DNA from: CBDBND01 sp965262665
Lineage (GTDB): Bacteria; Pseudomonadota; Alphaproteobacteria; Rhodospirillales; Rhodospirillaceae
Direction: 5' to 3'
DNA length: 64,000 nt
NCBI GenBank assembly: GCA_965262665.1
Contig: CBDHFR010000003.1
Location: 62,001 to 126,000, forward strand
Shown here: positions 17,406 to 26,100 of the stretch, piece after piece
How the letters are laid out: every line of letters starts with the position of its first letter
Position numbering within the stretch: position 1 is the first letter of the stretch
Translations under genes and position numbers: made by a program
The notes under the pieces: model-generated
Seen by the model: the letters and a program-made list of their open reading frames with translations, nothing else
What the model was told of the DNA's origin: nothing
Databases searched by the model: none

Positions 17406-18082
17406 GGATGCTCCTCCGTTGATCGAACGCACCCCGCGTGCGTTCCTTCCAGGCGCTTATGGCGCCGTCAGATGGGGGCGTCCACACCATCAGTGCGGTA
17501 CTGGTGAAACCGCTTTGGTCCATTGTTTTCTGCGGAGATCCCCAAACGCCGCGTTCATCATCGATCCTATTCGCTATGGCGTGGCATCTTGATGAGGTAT
17601 TTGTCCGCATCAACGGGAAGACACATTATCTATGGCGTGCCGTTGACCATGAAGGCGAAGGGCTTGAGGTCTATGCCACGAAACGGCGGGATCACAGGGC
17701 TGCGCTTGAGTTTCTGAAGCAGGCCATGAAGCGTTATGGCCGGCCAGCTTCGATCGTCACGGACAGGCTACGGTCCTACCGGACGGCGATGAAGGTGATC
17801 GGCACTGCGGCCGTTGGCTCAACAACCGGGCGGAAAGCTCGCATCGGCCCTTGCGACGACGGGACGGGGCGATGGCGCGGTTCAGAGACATCAAGACCCT
17901 GTAGAAATTCGCCTCCATCTATGCCTCGATTCACAACCATTGCAACCACCAACGCCATCTCAACCGCCGCATTATTTTCAAACAAGCTCGAGCCACCGCC
18001 TTGGCCGAATGGCGTCAACTTGCAGCCTGAAAGTTCTCGATTGACAGTCTGACCCGTCCGGCCCAGTTAGTCTGACAATGCC

Positions 18083-18265
18083 GTTTCTCTCTACCCATGC
18101 CGCCGCCTACAACACCTTCAACGTCAGACGTCATCTGATTTCCCGAAAAACATTACGCCGGTTTTGCAACCAATCAATTAGCCTATGACAAACCGCCACC
18201 GCTGCTGCTTGAGCTTGAGTTCTACGCCAATTCGCGGGACGATCGTTCAGTAACGTGACAATGCC
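18083..18265 (+). mobile_element. IS-B 3'-end fragment
   Basis: 183 bp of a diverged IS-B 3' end (last 40 transposase codons and the terminal repeat AACGTGACAATGCC). It directly follows the IS-A end at 18082 and supplies the stop codon of the BCCT transporter. Confidence 0.85.
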
Positions 18266-19863
18266 ACGGCCGATGAGTCCTGGTACAGGGACTTCAGCAG
18301 GCCGTAGATCATCAACAGCAGCACCACGCTGACCGGCAGCGCGGCGGCGAGGGTGGCGGTTTGCAAGGCGCCGAGGCCACCCAGCAACAGGAGAACGGCT
18401 GCAATCATTCCTTGGCCGAGGCCCCATACGATGCGAAAGCGCCGTGGCGGATGCCGGTCTCCCATACTGAGCATTGTCGTGATAACCAGAGTGCCCGAGT
18501 CTGAGGACGTGATGAACCAGGTGGCCAGCAGAACGGTCGCCAGCAGCGACATCGCCCAGGTCAGCCAAGCGATACCGCTAAGGTGGTCTATGGTGGCGTA
18601 GAGCGCGGCCTCGTAACTCGCTTGACGCACCAGGTCCATGACGCCCGCCGTGCCGATACCGGCGGCGGCGTTCAGTTCCATGTAAATCGCGTTGCCGCCG
18701 AATATGCCAATCCACACCAGGGACATTGTCGCCGGCACAAACATGACGCCTGCAGTGAACTCGCGCAGAGTACGCCCCCGCGAGATGCGGGCGATAAACA
18801 TACCGACGAAGGGCGCCCAGGAGATCCACCAGCCCCAGTAGAAGATGGTCCAATGGCTCTGCCAGGCCGCAGGCCCCTTTTCGCCAGCGGACCAGAAGCC
18901 CATCGGCACCAAGTTCCACAGGTAGTCGGCGGCGGTAGTGGCGAGAAATACGATCAGCCACTCGAAGGGCCCGAAGAACAGGAAGAAAGCCAGCAGGACC
19001 ATGCTGAGGCAGATGTTCCATTCGGAGATGATCCGAATTCCACTGCCCACGCCGGATACCGCCGACAGCGTGGCCGCCGTTGAGATGACGGCGATCAGCA
19101 CGATCTGCGTTAGCCTGCCGGGATCGAGCCCGAAAAGCATATCGAGCCCGGCGGCCATCTGCGTGACGCCGAGCCCAAGGGAGGTGGCTACACCGAATAC
19201 CGTGCCGAATACTGCCAGCAAGTCCACCACGTCGCCGGCGAGACCGTAGATTCTGCTGCCGATTACCGGGTGCAGCGCCGAGCGTAGAGTCAGCGGCAGC
19301 TTCTTGCGGAATCCGAAGTAGGCCAGACACAAGCCGACGATGACGTACACGGCCCAGCCGTGTAGACCCCAATGGAAGTAGGCGACGCGCATGGCGTGCA
19401 CGGCGCGTCGCTCATCCAGCACCAGCGCTCCGGCGCGGTCGGCGTGGGGGTTATTCGGGTAGCCCTCTGACAGGCTGTTGTCGAAGTAGAACATAGGTTC
19501 GGCGATGGAGAAAAATAGCAAGCCGATACCCACGCCGGCGGAAAACAGCATGGCGAGCCACGAAAAGTTAGTGAACTCCGGCCTTGAGTCGTCGTCGCCC
19601 AGCCTTATCCCGCCGAACTTGCTGCACATCAAGAACAGGCAGGTAAAGAGCGCCGTGCATACGACCAGGATGTAATACCAGCCCAACGTGGCATCGACCC
19701 ACGAGCGGATGCTCGTGAAAGCGGCGGCGGCGGCTTCGGTGTCCAGCACCGTGAGGACGATGAGTGCCAACACCATGCCCGTGGAGGTCAGAGCCATGCC
19801 GGGATGCAACCCCTTCCACAGCCCCGTTTTTGCCACGGGCCGCAGACTTCGCGTCCCGGTCAT
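18247..19863 (-). CDS. BCCT-family transporter (glycine betaine/choline/carnitine type)
   Basis: 538-residue inner-membrane symporter with 12 expected helices. Family motifs are seen in order: FSAGVGIGLLFFSIAEPMFY, YFHWGLHGWAVY, the substrate-site segment FYWGWWISWAPFVGMFIARI and the WFITSSDSGTLV segment near the C-terminus. By family it imports compatible solutes with Na+ or H+ and helps against osmotic stress. The last residues (ALSRY) and stop codon are encoded by the IS-B fragment at 18083-18265, so the native C-terminal tail, which in this family often carries osmosensing, is missing. The membrane part is complete. Confidence 0.92.
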   Translation of the reverse strand: MTGTRSLRPVAKTGLWKGLHPGMALTSTGMVLALIVLTVLDTEAAAAAFTSIRSWVDATLGWYYILVVCTALFTCLFLMCSKFGGIRLGDDDSRPEFTNFSWLAMLFSAGVGIGLLFFSIAEPMFYFDNSLSEGYPNNPHADRAGALVLDERRAVHAMRVAYFHWGLHGWAVYVIVGLCLAYFGFRKKLPLTLRSALHPVIGSRIYGLAGDVVDLLAVFGTVFGVATSLGLGVTQMAAGLDMLFGLDPGRLTQIVLIAVISTAATLSAVSGVGSGIRIISEWNICLSMVLLAFFLFFGPFEWLIVFLATTAADYLWNLVPMGFWSAGEKGPAAWQSHWTIFYWGWWISWAPFVGMFIARISRGRTLREFTAGVMFVPATMSLVWIGIFGGNAIYMELNAAAGIGTAGVMDLVRQASYEAALYATIDHLSGIAWLTWAMSLLATVLLATWFITSSDSGTLVITTMLSMGDRHPPRRFRIVWGLGQGMIAAVLLLLGGLGALQTATLAAALPVSVVLLLMIYGLLKSLYQDSSAVALSRY

Positions 19864-20268
19864 GGATTGCGCCTAAGGGCCGACCCTCGGGGGCCAGGAG
19901 ATGGTTGGTAGATGAATCGTATAGCTGATTTCCTCAAGCGCGATCGTAGGCCCGTATAACGCGATCGTCAAAAAAGCAGGAAACTGTAGTTAATACGTAA
20001 GCCTCCGGCGTGGGCCGCCTTCTTGGATTAGTGTGATCAAGCGAGGTTGTGCGATCGGGAGTGGACACCTGCGTGGTGTCCACCAAAGTATAAGGGCTGA
20101 TCCTGAAAGTTTTTGAGTCAGTGGAGTCGGTTGGGTTTCGTTGTCGGCCCCCGAATCGCAGGAGTGTGCTCGATGTGAAAGCCCGAACACCGTGGCTCTG
20201 CCGCCCGCCGCGGCCTGCGCTATCCTATAGCCATTCGGTTTTACCCTGAAACATAACCGGCGGCTTAG
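19864..20268. other. intergenic region with one perfect hairpin
   Basis: No gene recognised. GTGGACACC (20061-20069) and GGTGTCCAC (20074-20082) form a 9-bp perfect stem with a 4-nt loop and could be an element end or a terminator without T-run. The promoter of the BCCT gene should lie within 19864-19990. Confidence 0.45.
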
Positions 20269-20341
20269 TGTCCGTCATCAAAACAAATGGGACTGTTGAG
20301 CGTGTTTCATAAGGGAGGATCGGGCTCATCTTTGTTTGATG

Positions 20342-21322
20342 TTAAGCCGCTTGGCGTTGATGGTTCAAGCGGCGGTTTTGGGTGGTCAGTTTTTTGATCT
20401 TTTTTCTCTTTTCGATGCTGGCGGTGTGGCGTCCAAAGTAGGCGTCGGCTGGAGTTACGTTGCCGATGCTCTCGTGGTAGCGTTGGTTGTTGTAGCGATC
20501 GACGAAGGCGCTGATCTGGTTTTCGAGATCGCCGGGTAGATAATAATTTTCAAGCAGGATCCGGTTCTTCAGCGTTTGATGCCAGCGCTCGATCTTGCCC
20601 TGGGTTTGCGGGTGATACGGTGCGCCCCGAACGTGATCCATACCGTGGTCCCCGAGCCATTCAGCCAGATCGCTGGAGATATAGGACGAGCCGTTGTCGC
20701 TGAGCAGCCTCGGCTTGTGGACGACATTGGCGCGATTGCAGCCTGAGGCTTCTAGCGCCAACTTCAGTGTTGCCGTCACATCGTCCGCCGTCATGTTGGT
20801 GCAGAGCTTCCAAGCAATGATGTAGCGGGAATAGTCGTCCAAGATGGTCGACAGATAAAACCAGCCCCAGCCGATGACCTTGAGAGAGGTGAAGTCGGTC
20901 TGCCACAGCTGGTTCGGCGCCGTGGTCTTGTCGCGGAACTCATCGGCTGCCTTGATGATCACGAAAGCGGGGCTGGTGATCAGGTCGTGGGCTTTGAGAA
21001 GCCGATAAACCGAGGCTTCCGAGACAAAGTAGCCCCTGGTGTCCGTAAACCTGACGGCCAGTTCCCGGGGCGACAGTTGTGTCTCCTCCAGGGCAAGATC
21101 GATGATCTGCCCCCGGACATCATCCGGGATCCGGTTCCATACCCGGCCCGGGCTGCTGTTGCGATCCTCAAGACCGGCGTCGCCAAAGGCCAGAAAACGA
21201 TCGTACCAGCGATAAAAGGTGGTCTTCGGAATGCCCAGCTTGTCCAAAGTGGACCCGACGCCCAGGTGGGACTGCTCGACCAGGCGGATGATCTCCAGCT
21301 TCTCGGATGCGCGATACCTCAT
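20342..21322 (-). CDS. IS3-family transposase OrfB
   Basis: 326 residues. The N-terminal helix-turn-helix (LDKLGIPKTTFYRWYDRF) is followed by an rve integrase core with Asp in LWQTDFTSLKV, Asp in LLSDNGSSYI and Glu in QGKIERWHQTLKN. The ATG at 21322 overlaps the OrfA stop by 4 bp (ATGA). It can also be reached from OrfA by a -1 slip at the A8 run near 21350. Appears intact. Confidence 0.93.
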   Translation of the reverse strand: MRYRASEKLEIIRLVEQSHLGVGSTLDKLGIPKTTFYRWYDRFLAFGDAGLEDRNSSPGRVWNRIPDDVRGQIIDLALEETQLSPRELAVRFTDTRGYFVSEASVYRLLKAHDLITSPAFVIIKAADEFRDKTTAPNQLWQTDFTSLKVIGWGWFYLSTILDDYSRYIIAWKLCTNMTADDVTATLKLALEASGCNRANVVHKPRLLSDNGSSYISSDLAEWLGDHGMDHVRGAPYHPQTQGKIERWHQTLKNRILLENYYLPGDLENQISAFVDRYNNQRYHESIGNVTPADAYFGRHTASIEKRKKIKKLTTQNRRLNHQRQAA

Positions 21323-21693
21323 TCCTCGTCTCCCCCGTGCCCGAGCATGTTTTTTTTGAGAAGACGGTTCTCCAGCGAAAGTTCGGCGACCAACTCCTTC
21401 AAGTCGCGCATCTCCTGGCGGAGGCCTTTAACCTCGCCCGAGGTCGCTTGGCGCCCGGTGTCGCCGGCGAGCCGCTTCTTGCCCGCTTCCAAAAACTCTT
21501 TCGACCAGCTGTAATACAGACCCTCGGCGATGCCCTCGCGGCGGCACAAGGCGGCGATGCTCTCCTCGCCGCGCAGGCCCGACACCACGATCCGGATCTT
21601 CTCCTCAGCCGTATACTGCTTGCGTGTCTTGCGCCGAATATCCCGAACCGTTCTCTCCGCCGGGTCGTTCTTGCTCATTAATTTCTGTCTCAT
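21319..21693 (-). CDS. IS3-family transposase OrfA
   Basis: 124 residues: helix-turn-helix (YTAEEKIRIVVSGLRG, LCRREGI) and a leucine-zipper-like C-terminus (LKELVAELSLENRLLKK). The codons for LLKKN contain an A AAA AAC heptamer. A -1 slip there enters the OrfB frame with no stop codon before it, giving an OrfAB fusion as in most IS3 elements. Confidence 0.92.
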   Translation of the reverse strand: MRQKLMSKNDPAERTVRDIRRKTRKQYTAEEKIRIVVSGLRGEESIAALCRREGIAEGLYYSWSKEFLEAGKKRLAGDTGRQATSGEVKGLRQEMRDLKELVAELSLENRLLKKNMLGHGGDEE

Positions 21694-21773
21694 CTTCGTT
21701 CCCTTCGGTCACTACGATGAGCCAGAAATCCTCCGTTATGCAATTACCTCAATTTGTCCCAAAGGCGCTGACG

Positions 21774-22417
21774 TCAGACATCCCGGAAGAAGCGCAACAG
21801 CATTAGCGAGTACGTTTCAGCCATCGGCTCCTCCCTAACCTCCCCATCCGGTTTGTTCAGTACATAGACTTGTACCATCTCGAAAGCGCTTTCGATTTCC
21901 ATCTCTTCGGCCCCTTGAATTTCCGCCCCGGCAGCCGCTCGAAAATTTGGACAAGCCAGCTCAAACAAACAGCCGTTTTCGTCCTGGCTTTGACTGCCAC
22001 GAGAAAACCTCTTCAAGCTGTCCGCCCACTCCCTCGGACGGACCCGCACGCACAGCCCTTCCGTTGCTTCTTCCCACTTGAATTCCAACAGATTGTAAAT
22101 GTAGTTGAAACCTTCCTCGGCAATAGGTGGAACGGTCGCCCCTGCCGCGAGCATCATCAGGTCCCTGCCGTCATCGACAGGCTCCACACGCACGCCAGGA
22201 TCATGTTCGTGGCCTGAAATGAATATTCGTGCACGGTTCGATATGTACCGCATGGCGTCCTCTGAATCCCTGAACCAATGCAACGGATGATGGCAGAGTA
22301 CGACAAGCTCTTCTCCGGCCCGTTCCCGCATTACTCTCTGTCGCGCGCCCAGCAACAGCTTCCCTGCTTCGTCATTCCTTGAACAGACGAGCGCCGAGTT
22401 GAGGCGGATGAACCGAA
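21774..22417 (-). pseudogene. calcineurin-like phosphoesterase, both ends cut by IS elements
   Basis: About 213 codons of a metallophosphoesterase. The metal-binding motifs LCHHPLHWF and FISGHEHD are present, so the C-terminal half of the catalytic domain and a following region remain. The N-terminal metal motifs (GDxH, GDxxD) are lost at the IS-B end at 22418, and the C-terminus is lost at the IS3 end at 21780, which gives the stop codon. It probably belonged to the defence-type locus upstream. Confidence 0.85.
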
Positions 22418-23221
22418 GGAACTGTCACATTAACAGGGTGACCAGCTGCTGATAGCGCAGTAGTGTCGCTGGATGCAGAACATCTCCTATTCCCGATACC
22501 GCTTTCCACCCGCGATCATTCAGCACGCTGTCTGGCTGTATTACCGGTTTCCCCTCAGCTACCGAGATGTTGAGGATCTGCTCGCTCAACGTGGTGTTGA
22601 TGTTTCTTATGAAACGGTGCGGCGCTGGGCACTGAAGTTCGGGCAAGCCTATGCCCGGAGACTGAGGACAACGCGCCCTCGAGCGGACGTCCGGTGGCAC
22701 CTTGATGAGGTGTTCGTGTCCATCACCGCCAAGCGGATGTATCTATGGCGCGCTGTCGATAGTGAAGGCGAAGTGCTGGATATCCTGGTTCAGTCACGCA
22801 GAAACAAGAAGGCAGCGCTCAAGGTGATACGCAAACTGTTGAAAAAGCAAGGCTTTGTCCCAGATACCTTCATCACAGACAAACTGCCATCTTATGGTGC
22901 TGCTCTGAAGGATTTGGGCCTTATCAGGCACCATGATTTTGGTGGCAGGAAGAACAACCGAGCCGAAAATTCTCACTTACCAGTCCGACAGAGGGAACGA
23001 CGAATGCAGCGTTTCAAATCGGCTCGATCAGCGCAGCGGTTTCTCTCTACCCACGCCACCGTCTACAACACCTTCAACGTCCAACGCCATCTGATATCCC
23101 GAAAGACATTACGCCAGTTTCGCAACCACGCAATGGGCCTGTGGCAAACCGTCACCGCTGCCGCTTGAGCTTGAGTTCTATGCCAATTCGCAGCACGACC
23201 GTTCAATAACGTGACAATACC
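22418..23221 (+). mobile_element. IS-B (IS6 family), complete copy 2
   Basis: 804 bp, same ends as copy 1. Inserted between the phosphoesterase and ATPase remnants. The flanks (GAACCGAA left, ACCCCACA right) do not match, so DNA next to it has been deleted. Confidence 0.92.
22473..23168 (+). CDS. IS6-family transposase (IS-B copy 2)
   Basis: 231 residues, intact. The catalytic residues are as in copy 1 (WHLDEVFVSI, FITDKLPSY, NNRAENSHLP). Only a few substitutions separate it from copy 1, for example SITAKRMY against SIAGKRMY. Such close identity points to recent transposition. Confidence 0.95.
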   Translation: MQNISYSRYRFPPAIIQHAVWLYYRFPLSYRDVEDLLAQRGVDVSYETVRRWALKFGQAYARRLRTTRPRADVRWHLDEVFVSITAKRMYLWRAVDSEGEVLDILVQSRRNKKAALKVIRKLLKKQGFVPDTFITDKLPSYGAALKDLGLIRHHDFGGRKNNRAENSHLPVRQRERRMQRFKSARSAQRFLSTHATVYNTFNVQRHLISRKTLRQFRNHAMGLWQTVTAAA

Positions 23222-23479
23222 ACCCCACATCTTGACGTTGCACCGATTTGTCGTCTCGTTGAATTCAACACGGGCATTGACCTGCATCTCGAACTTGCCC
23301 TCACCGGTATCGACGAGGCACTCTTGAAAGTGGACTTCGTCCTCATCCTCAAGTCCGGTGAATCTGCAGTTAATCTCGATCGGGGCGTGCTCAGTTCCGG
23401 CTCGGAAATCATCCTCCGTAAGCCGGAGGGAATCGAAATCCTGGACCTGCACCGCAAAAGTGGAGAGTTACCTTCTCAC

Positions 23480-24337
23480 CTAAGCCGCCATACTTTCGCA
23501 CTTCACCGGACTGATGCTGCCCAGATATGAATGGCGACGACGCGGATTATAAAATCCATTGATATAATGGAACAGGGCGTTTTGTGCCTGTTCCCTGGTT
23601 TCATAGTGTTCCCTCCATATTAATTCTGCTTTCAATGATTTGAAGAACGTTTCTACAGTCGCATTGCCATAGCAATTCCCTTTGCCAGACATCGAAGAGA
23701 GAAAGCCGTGGCCTTTGAGAAGTTTCCGGTAATCGTTGGAGCAATACTGCGAGCCACGATCAGAATGATGAATGACCCCTGGTGGCGGTTGTCGCAATGC
23801 AATGGCCCTTTTCAGAGCCTTGATCGGCAAATCCCGTTTGAGCCTGTCGCTGACGGCCCAGCCAATGACACGGCGTGAATACAAATCGATGATCACCGCA
23901 AGATACAGCCAGCCCGCTGCCGTCCAGAGATAGCTGATATCACCGGCCCATTTCTGGTTTGGTCCCGTGGCCTGAAAATCTCCATCCAGAAGGTTGGGAG
24001 CTATGTTGTGGTTGTGATTACTGTTTGTCGTGCGTTTGAATTTATGAGTTCTGACGATGCGAATATCGTTCTCCCGCATCAACCGCCCGACCCGGCGTTC
24101 ACCAATGACGCTGCCTTGATCCCTGAGTTCATCAGTCATTCGCTGGCGACCATAGGCCCGATAATTACGGGCATGTTCGGCACGAATATGGGCCAAATAG
24201 ACCCTGTCGTCGCGTTGGCGCTGACTGGCAGGGCGAGACACCCAAGCGTAGTAGCCGCTTTCACTGACCCTCAGGACTTTGCACATCCTGCAGATTGAAA
24301 AATTGGCCTTCTCCTTTGCGATGAAATGAAACCTCAT
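23480..24337 (-). CDS. IS3-family transposase OrfB (IS3 group)
   Basis: 285 residues with an HTH_21-like start (ICRMCKVLRVSESGYYAWVS) and rve core: Asp in WAGDISYLWT, Asp in IHHSDRGSQYCS, Glu in NATVETFFKSLKAE. The ATG at 24337 overlaps the OrfA stop (ATGA). Apparently functional. Its C-terminus (SYLGSISPVKCESMAA) is near the element end, as usual. Confidence 0.93.
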   Translation of the reverse strand: MRFHFIAKEKANFSICRMCKVLRVSESGYYAWVSRPASQRQRDDRVYLAHIRAEHARNYRAYGRQRMTDELRDQGSVIGERRVGRLMRENDIRIVRTHKFKRTTNSNHNHNIAPNLLDGDFQATGPNQKWAGDISYLWTAAGWLYLAVIIDLYSRRVIGWAVSDRLKRDLPIKALKRAIALRQPPPGVIHHSDRGSQYCSNDYRKLLKGHGFLSSMSGKGNCYGNATVETFFKSLKAELIWREHYETREQAQNALFHYINGFYNPRRRHSYLGSISPVKCESMAA

Positions 24338-24609
24338 CGGCTTTGGCTGGCGAAGAAGGCCGTCGCTTTTTTTAAAATGTCCCGCTCCTCACGCAATGTC
24401 CTGTTCTCCTTGCAAAGGCGAGCCAATTCCTTGTCTTTATCATTATGAGGGCCGGACAGCAGCTCAGTGTGCTTATGACTGGTAATCCACTTGCCTAATG
24501 TAGACAGGCCAATGCCAAGATCGGCGGCAACTTGCTTGTGTGATAGCCCGCTCGTCAATGCAATCCGAACGGCTTCAGAACGAAATTCCTCAGTTCTTCC
24601 GATACCCAT
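24334..24609 (-). CDS. IS3-family transposase OrfA
   Basis: 91-residue OrfA: helix-turn-helix (SHKQVAADLGIGLSTLGKWI) and leucine-rich tail (LCKENRTLREERDILKKAT). The codons for LKK form a TTTTAAAAAAAGC run, a classic -1 frameshift site that fuses OrfA to OrfB. Confidence 0.92.
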   Translation of the reverse strand: MGIGRTEEFRSEAVRIALTSGLSHKQVAADLGIGLSTLGKWITSHKHTELLSGPHNDKDKELARLCKENRTLREERDILKKATAFFASQSR

Positions 24610-24858
24610 ATGGGCCTCCTGTTGAGTTTAAACTTTAACAGAAGGCACTCTCCATTTTACCGGTACCAGTCCATCCCGGCTTGAGAACAACATGAGACGC
24701 AGTGCATCGATGACCGTCGTCTTACCCGAGTTATTCTCCCCAACCAACACCGTCAGACCGCGCGAAAAACTCACTGTCAGCGCGTCGATCTTTCGGAAGT
24801 TACGGATCTGTACTTCATGGAGCCACATCCGCATGACCTCCGTTTCTGCTGCAGCCAC

Positions 24859-26100
24859 TCATGTTGTGACCTCTTCACGTTGTTCGAGCAGCGCTGTCAC
24901 GTGGCGATCTCCCGTCAAGAGGTCTTTCATGAGACCGGTCTTTACCAAGGCAACTTTGCCCATCATGTTCTCGATCTGCCGCAGGTCATCAGCTGCGGCG
25001 CACAGGACCTGCTCAATTCGCAACATCTCCGGTGGTGGCGGGGTTGGCAATCGCGTTGTGCGCAGCGTCTCCGATCGTATCGATGCCATTATTCCGCCCT
25101 GTTCATCTCGTGCGAAGTGATCATGCACCCAGGGCGAATGATTGATCTGGAGGCATGCCAGAAATGGAGAGTTACAGATCCTGATTCAGTGACAGGGTCC
25201 AGACATGTTTTGATGACAGCGCTTCGCCAATGTTATCGGGCACGACGCAGCAGCGACCGACCGTTCCATGATAGTGATCATCAGATCGCGAGGGCGAACT
25301 CGATATCGATGTAGTTGCACCGCCTTCTTCGGTGAAACAAACCTCTTAAAGTCGGGAACGAATCTCTCAGGAAGAACATTGTCGATACCGAGCAATGGGA
25401 CTCCAGACTCCACTAGCTCTTCTTTTAGAAGTGCGCTTCCGAATGGCCCGCTCCGCATTGGGGAGCTGACATTCGCGAGCAGTGACTGAAGATCTCGCAC
25501 CTCCCACTCCACTGGAATCCGCCCGAGCGGGGAGTCTTTGAATTTGTGGGTCTGTTCGGAGCGGAGGTTGCCGTGTTCGTCGACGCCACGGGTGAGCAGG
25601 TCCTGCATCAGGCCGGTTCTGATGCGCTGGTGCTTGGCGATAAGCGCCTTGGTCTGCTCGATGGCTCGATCAACCGTCGAAAGCACCTCGGCGATCTTGG
25701 CTTGCTCGTCTGGTGGCGGCCTCGGCGTCGAGATCTTGTATAGTAAATCGCGCGATAGGCTCGGTACGCCGGTCGCTTCGTTCAGTGCGCGCAGATCGAT
25801 GCTGCACAGGAGGTAGTACAGCCACTTCGGCACAGTGTCATCGAAGTCGCTGAGGAAGTACGCGGTGTCGATCGTCCAGAAACGGCCTTCGGCAAAGTGG
25901 AGGCGATCAATGCTCCCTTTCCGGCCGAGGATGATGGACTCGCCCTCGTAGTGATAGCCCGTGCCTTGACGCTCGCTGCCGGATGTTCCGTAGACGGGAT
26001 ACTGCCCAGCGTCGTCGAGTATCGCGCTCGGATCGCGTCCGTAGTTGATCGTCGCGAGGTCCCGCAACGATTTATCGGTCCACTTTGTTGGTAGTTTCAT
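24859..26100 (-). pseudogene. hsdS: hsdS, type I specificity subunit, double frameshift
   Basis: Specificity subunit that selects the DNA target for HsdM. The first target-recognition domain is complete (GYHYEGESIILGRKGSID and the conserved helix after RPPPDEQAKIAEVL, QRIRTGLMQDLL). The second domain starts normally (DSPLGRIPVEWEVRDL) but shifts frame at about 25267 (one G missing in what should be MGTVGRC) and again near 25170, returning to the first frame for PPPPEMLRIEQVL and LVKTGLMKDLLTG. Removing both shifts would give one protein of about 413 residues. The start ATG overlaps the hsdM stop by 4 bp. Either decay or sequence error. Confidence 0.88.

Larger units (their letters stand above)
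16032..17493 (-). mobile_element. IS110-type (IS1111-like) element
   Basis: About 1.46 kb inserted in an IS-A copy. Subterminal 12-bp inverted repeats GTGGACGCCCCC (16035-16046) and its inverse (17473-17484) lie a few bases inside the junctions, as in the IS1111 subgroup. The single gene is on the minus strand and about 320 bp of noncoding DNA lie downstream of it. Confidence 0.85.
15884..18051 (+). pseudogene. IS6 transposase, split and frameshifted
   Basis: The N-terminal half loses its frame after about 25 codons (DIRYPLPVV then out of frame). The C-terminal half still shows WHLDEVFVRI, IVTDRLRSY and KRRDHRAALEF, but the NNRAENS region is frameshifted, with a stop in the KTL segment. The two halves are separated by the IS110-type element at 16032-17493. 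Confidence 0.88.
15827..18082 (+). mobile_element. IS-A variant interrupted by an IS110-type element
   Basis: The 5' part (15827-16031, transposase start MQNPFRYFNSSPEVI at 15884) and 3' part (17494-18082) of one IS-A copy flank an IS110 element. The left half breaks off at GAGACC and the right half resumes at GCGGTACTGG, which are adjacent in intact IS-A. Its transposase is frameshifted in both halves, so it is dead. Confidence 0.9.
20269..21780 (-). mobile_element. IS3-family element 1, complete
   Basis: 1512 bp. The ends TGTCCGTCATCA (20269-20280) and, inverted, TGTCTGACGTCA (21769-21780) are imperfect repeats that share a further TGGGAC. It encodes OrfA and OrfB on the minus strand. Flanking bases show no duplication. 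Its right end truncates the phosphoesterase gene at 21781. Confidence 0.88.
23461..24653 (-). mobile_element. IS3-family element 2, complete
   Basis: 1193 bp, with related ends TGGAGAGTTACCTTCTCACC at 23461 and, inverted, TGGAGAGTGCCTTCTG ending at 24653. It encodes OrfA and OrfB on the minus strand and interrupts the OLD-like ATPase gene. Confidence 0.88.
23222..24834 (-). pseudogene. OLD-like AAA ATPase/nuclease, split by two IS elements
   Basis: The N-terminus (24654-24834, MRMWLHEVQIRNFRKIDALT, Walker A GENNSGKTT) and the next part (23222-23460, DFDSLRLTEDDFRAGTE, then IEINCRFTGLEDEDEVHF) belong to one OLD/RecF-type ATPase. They are separated by an IS3 element and cut off at 23221 by IS-B. 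The C-terminal TOPRIM nuclease domain is absent from the window. The ATG at 24834 follows an ACGGAGG ribosome site and lies 25 bp past the hsdS stop, so it was the third gene of the hsdM-hsdS operon. Such ATPases accompany many type I and other defence loci. Confidence 0.75.

Noticed and set aside
20061..20082. hairpin upstream of IS3 element 1 as an attachment site
   Set aside because: A perfect 9-bp stem but no second copy or neighbouring recombinase was found, so there is no support beyond the fold.
22356..23460. phosphoesterase and OLD-like ATPase as one protein
   Set aside because: On the minus strand they flank IS-B, but OLD proteins do not contain a calcineurin-like phosphoesterase domain at this place, and the IS flanks do not match, so they are two genes with a deletion between.
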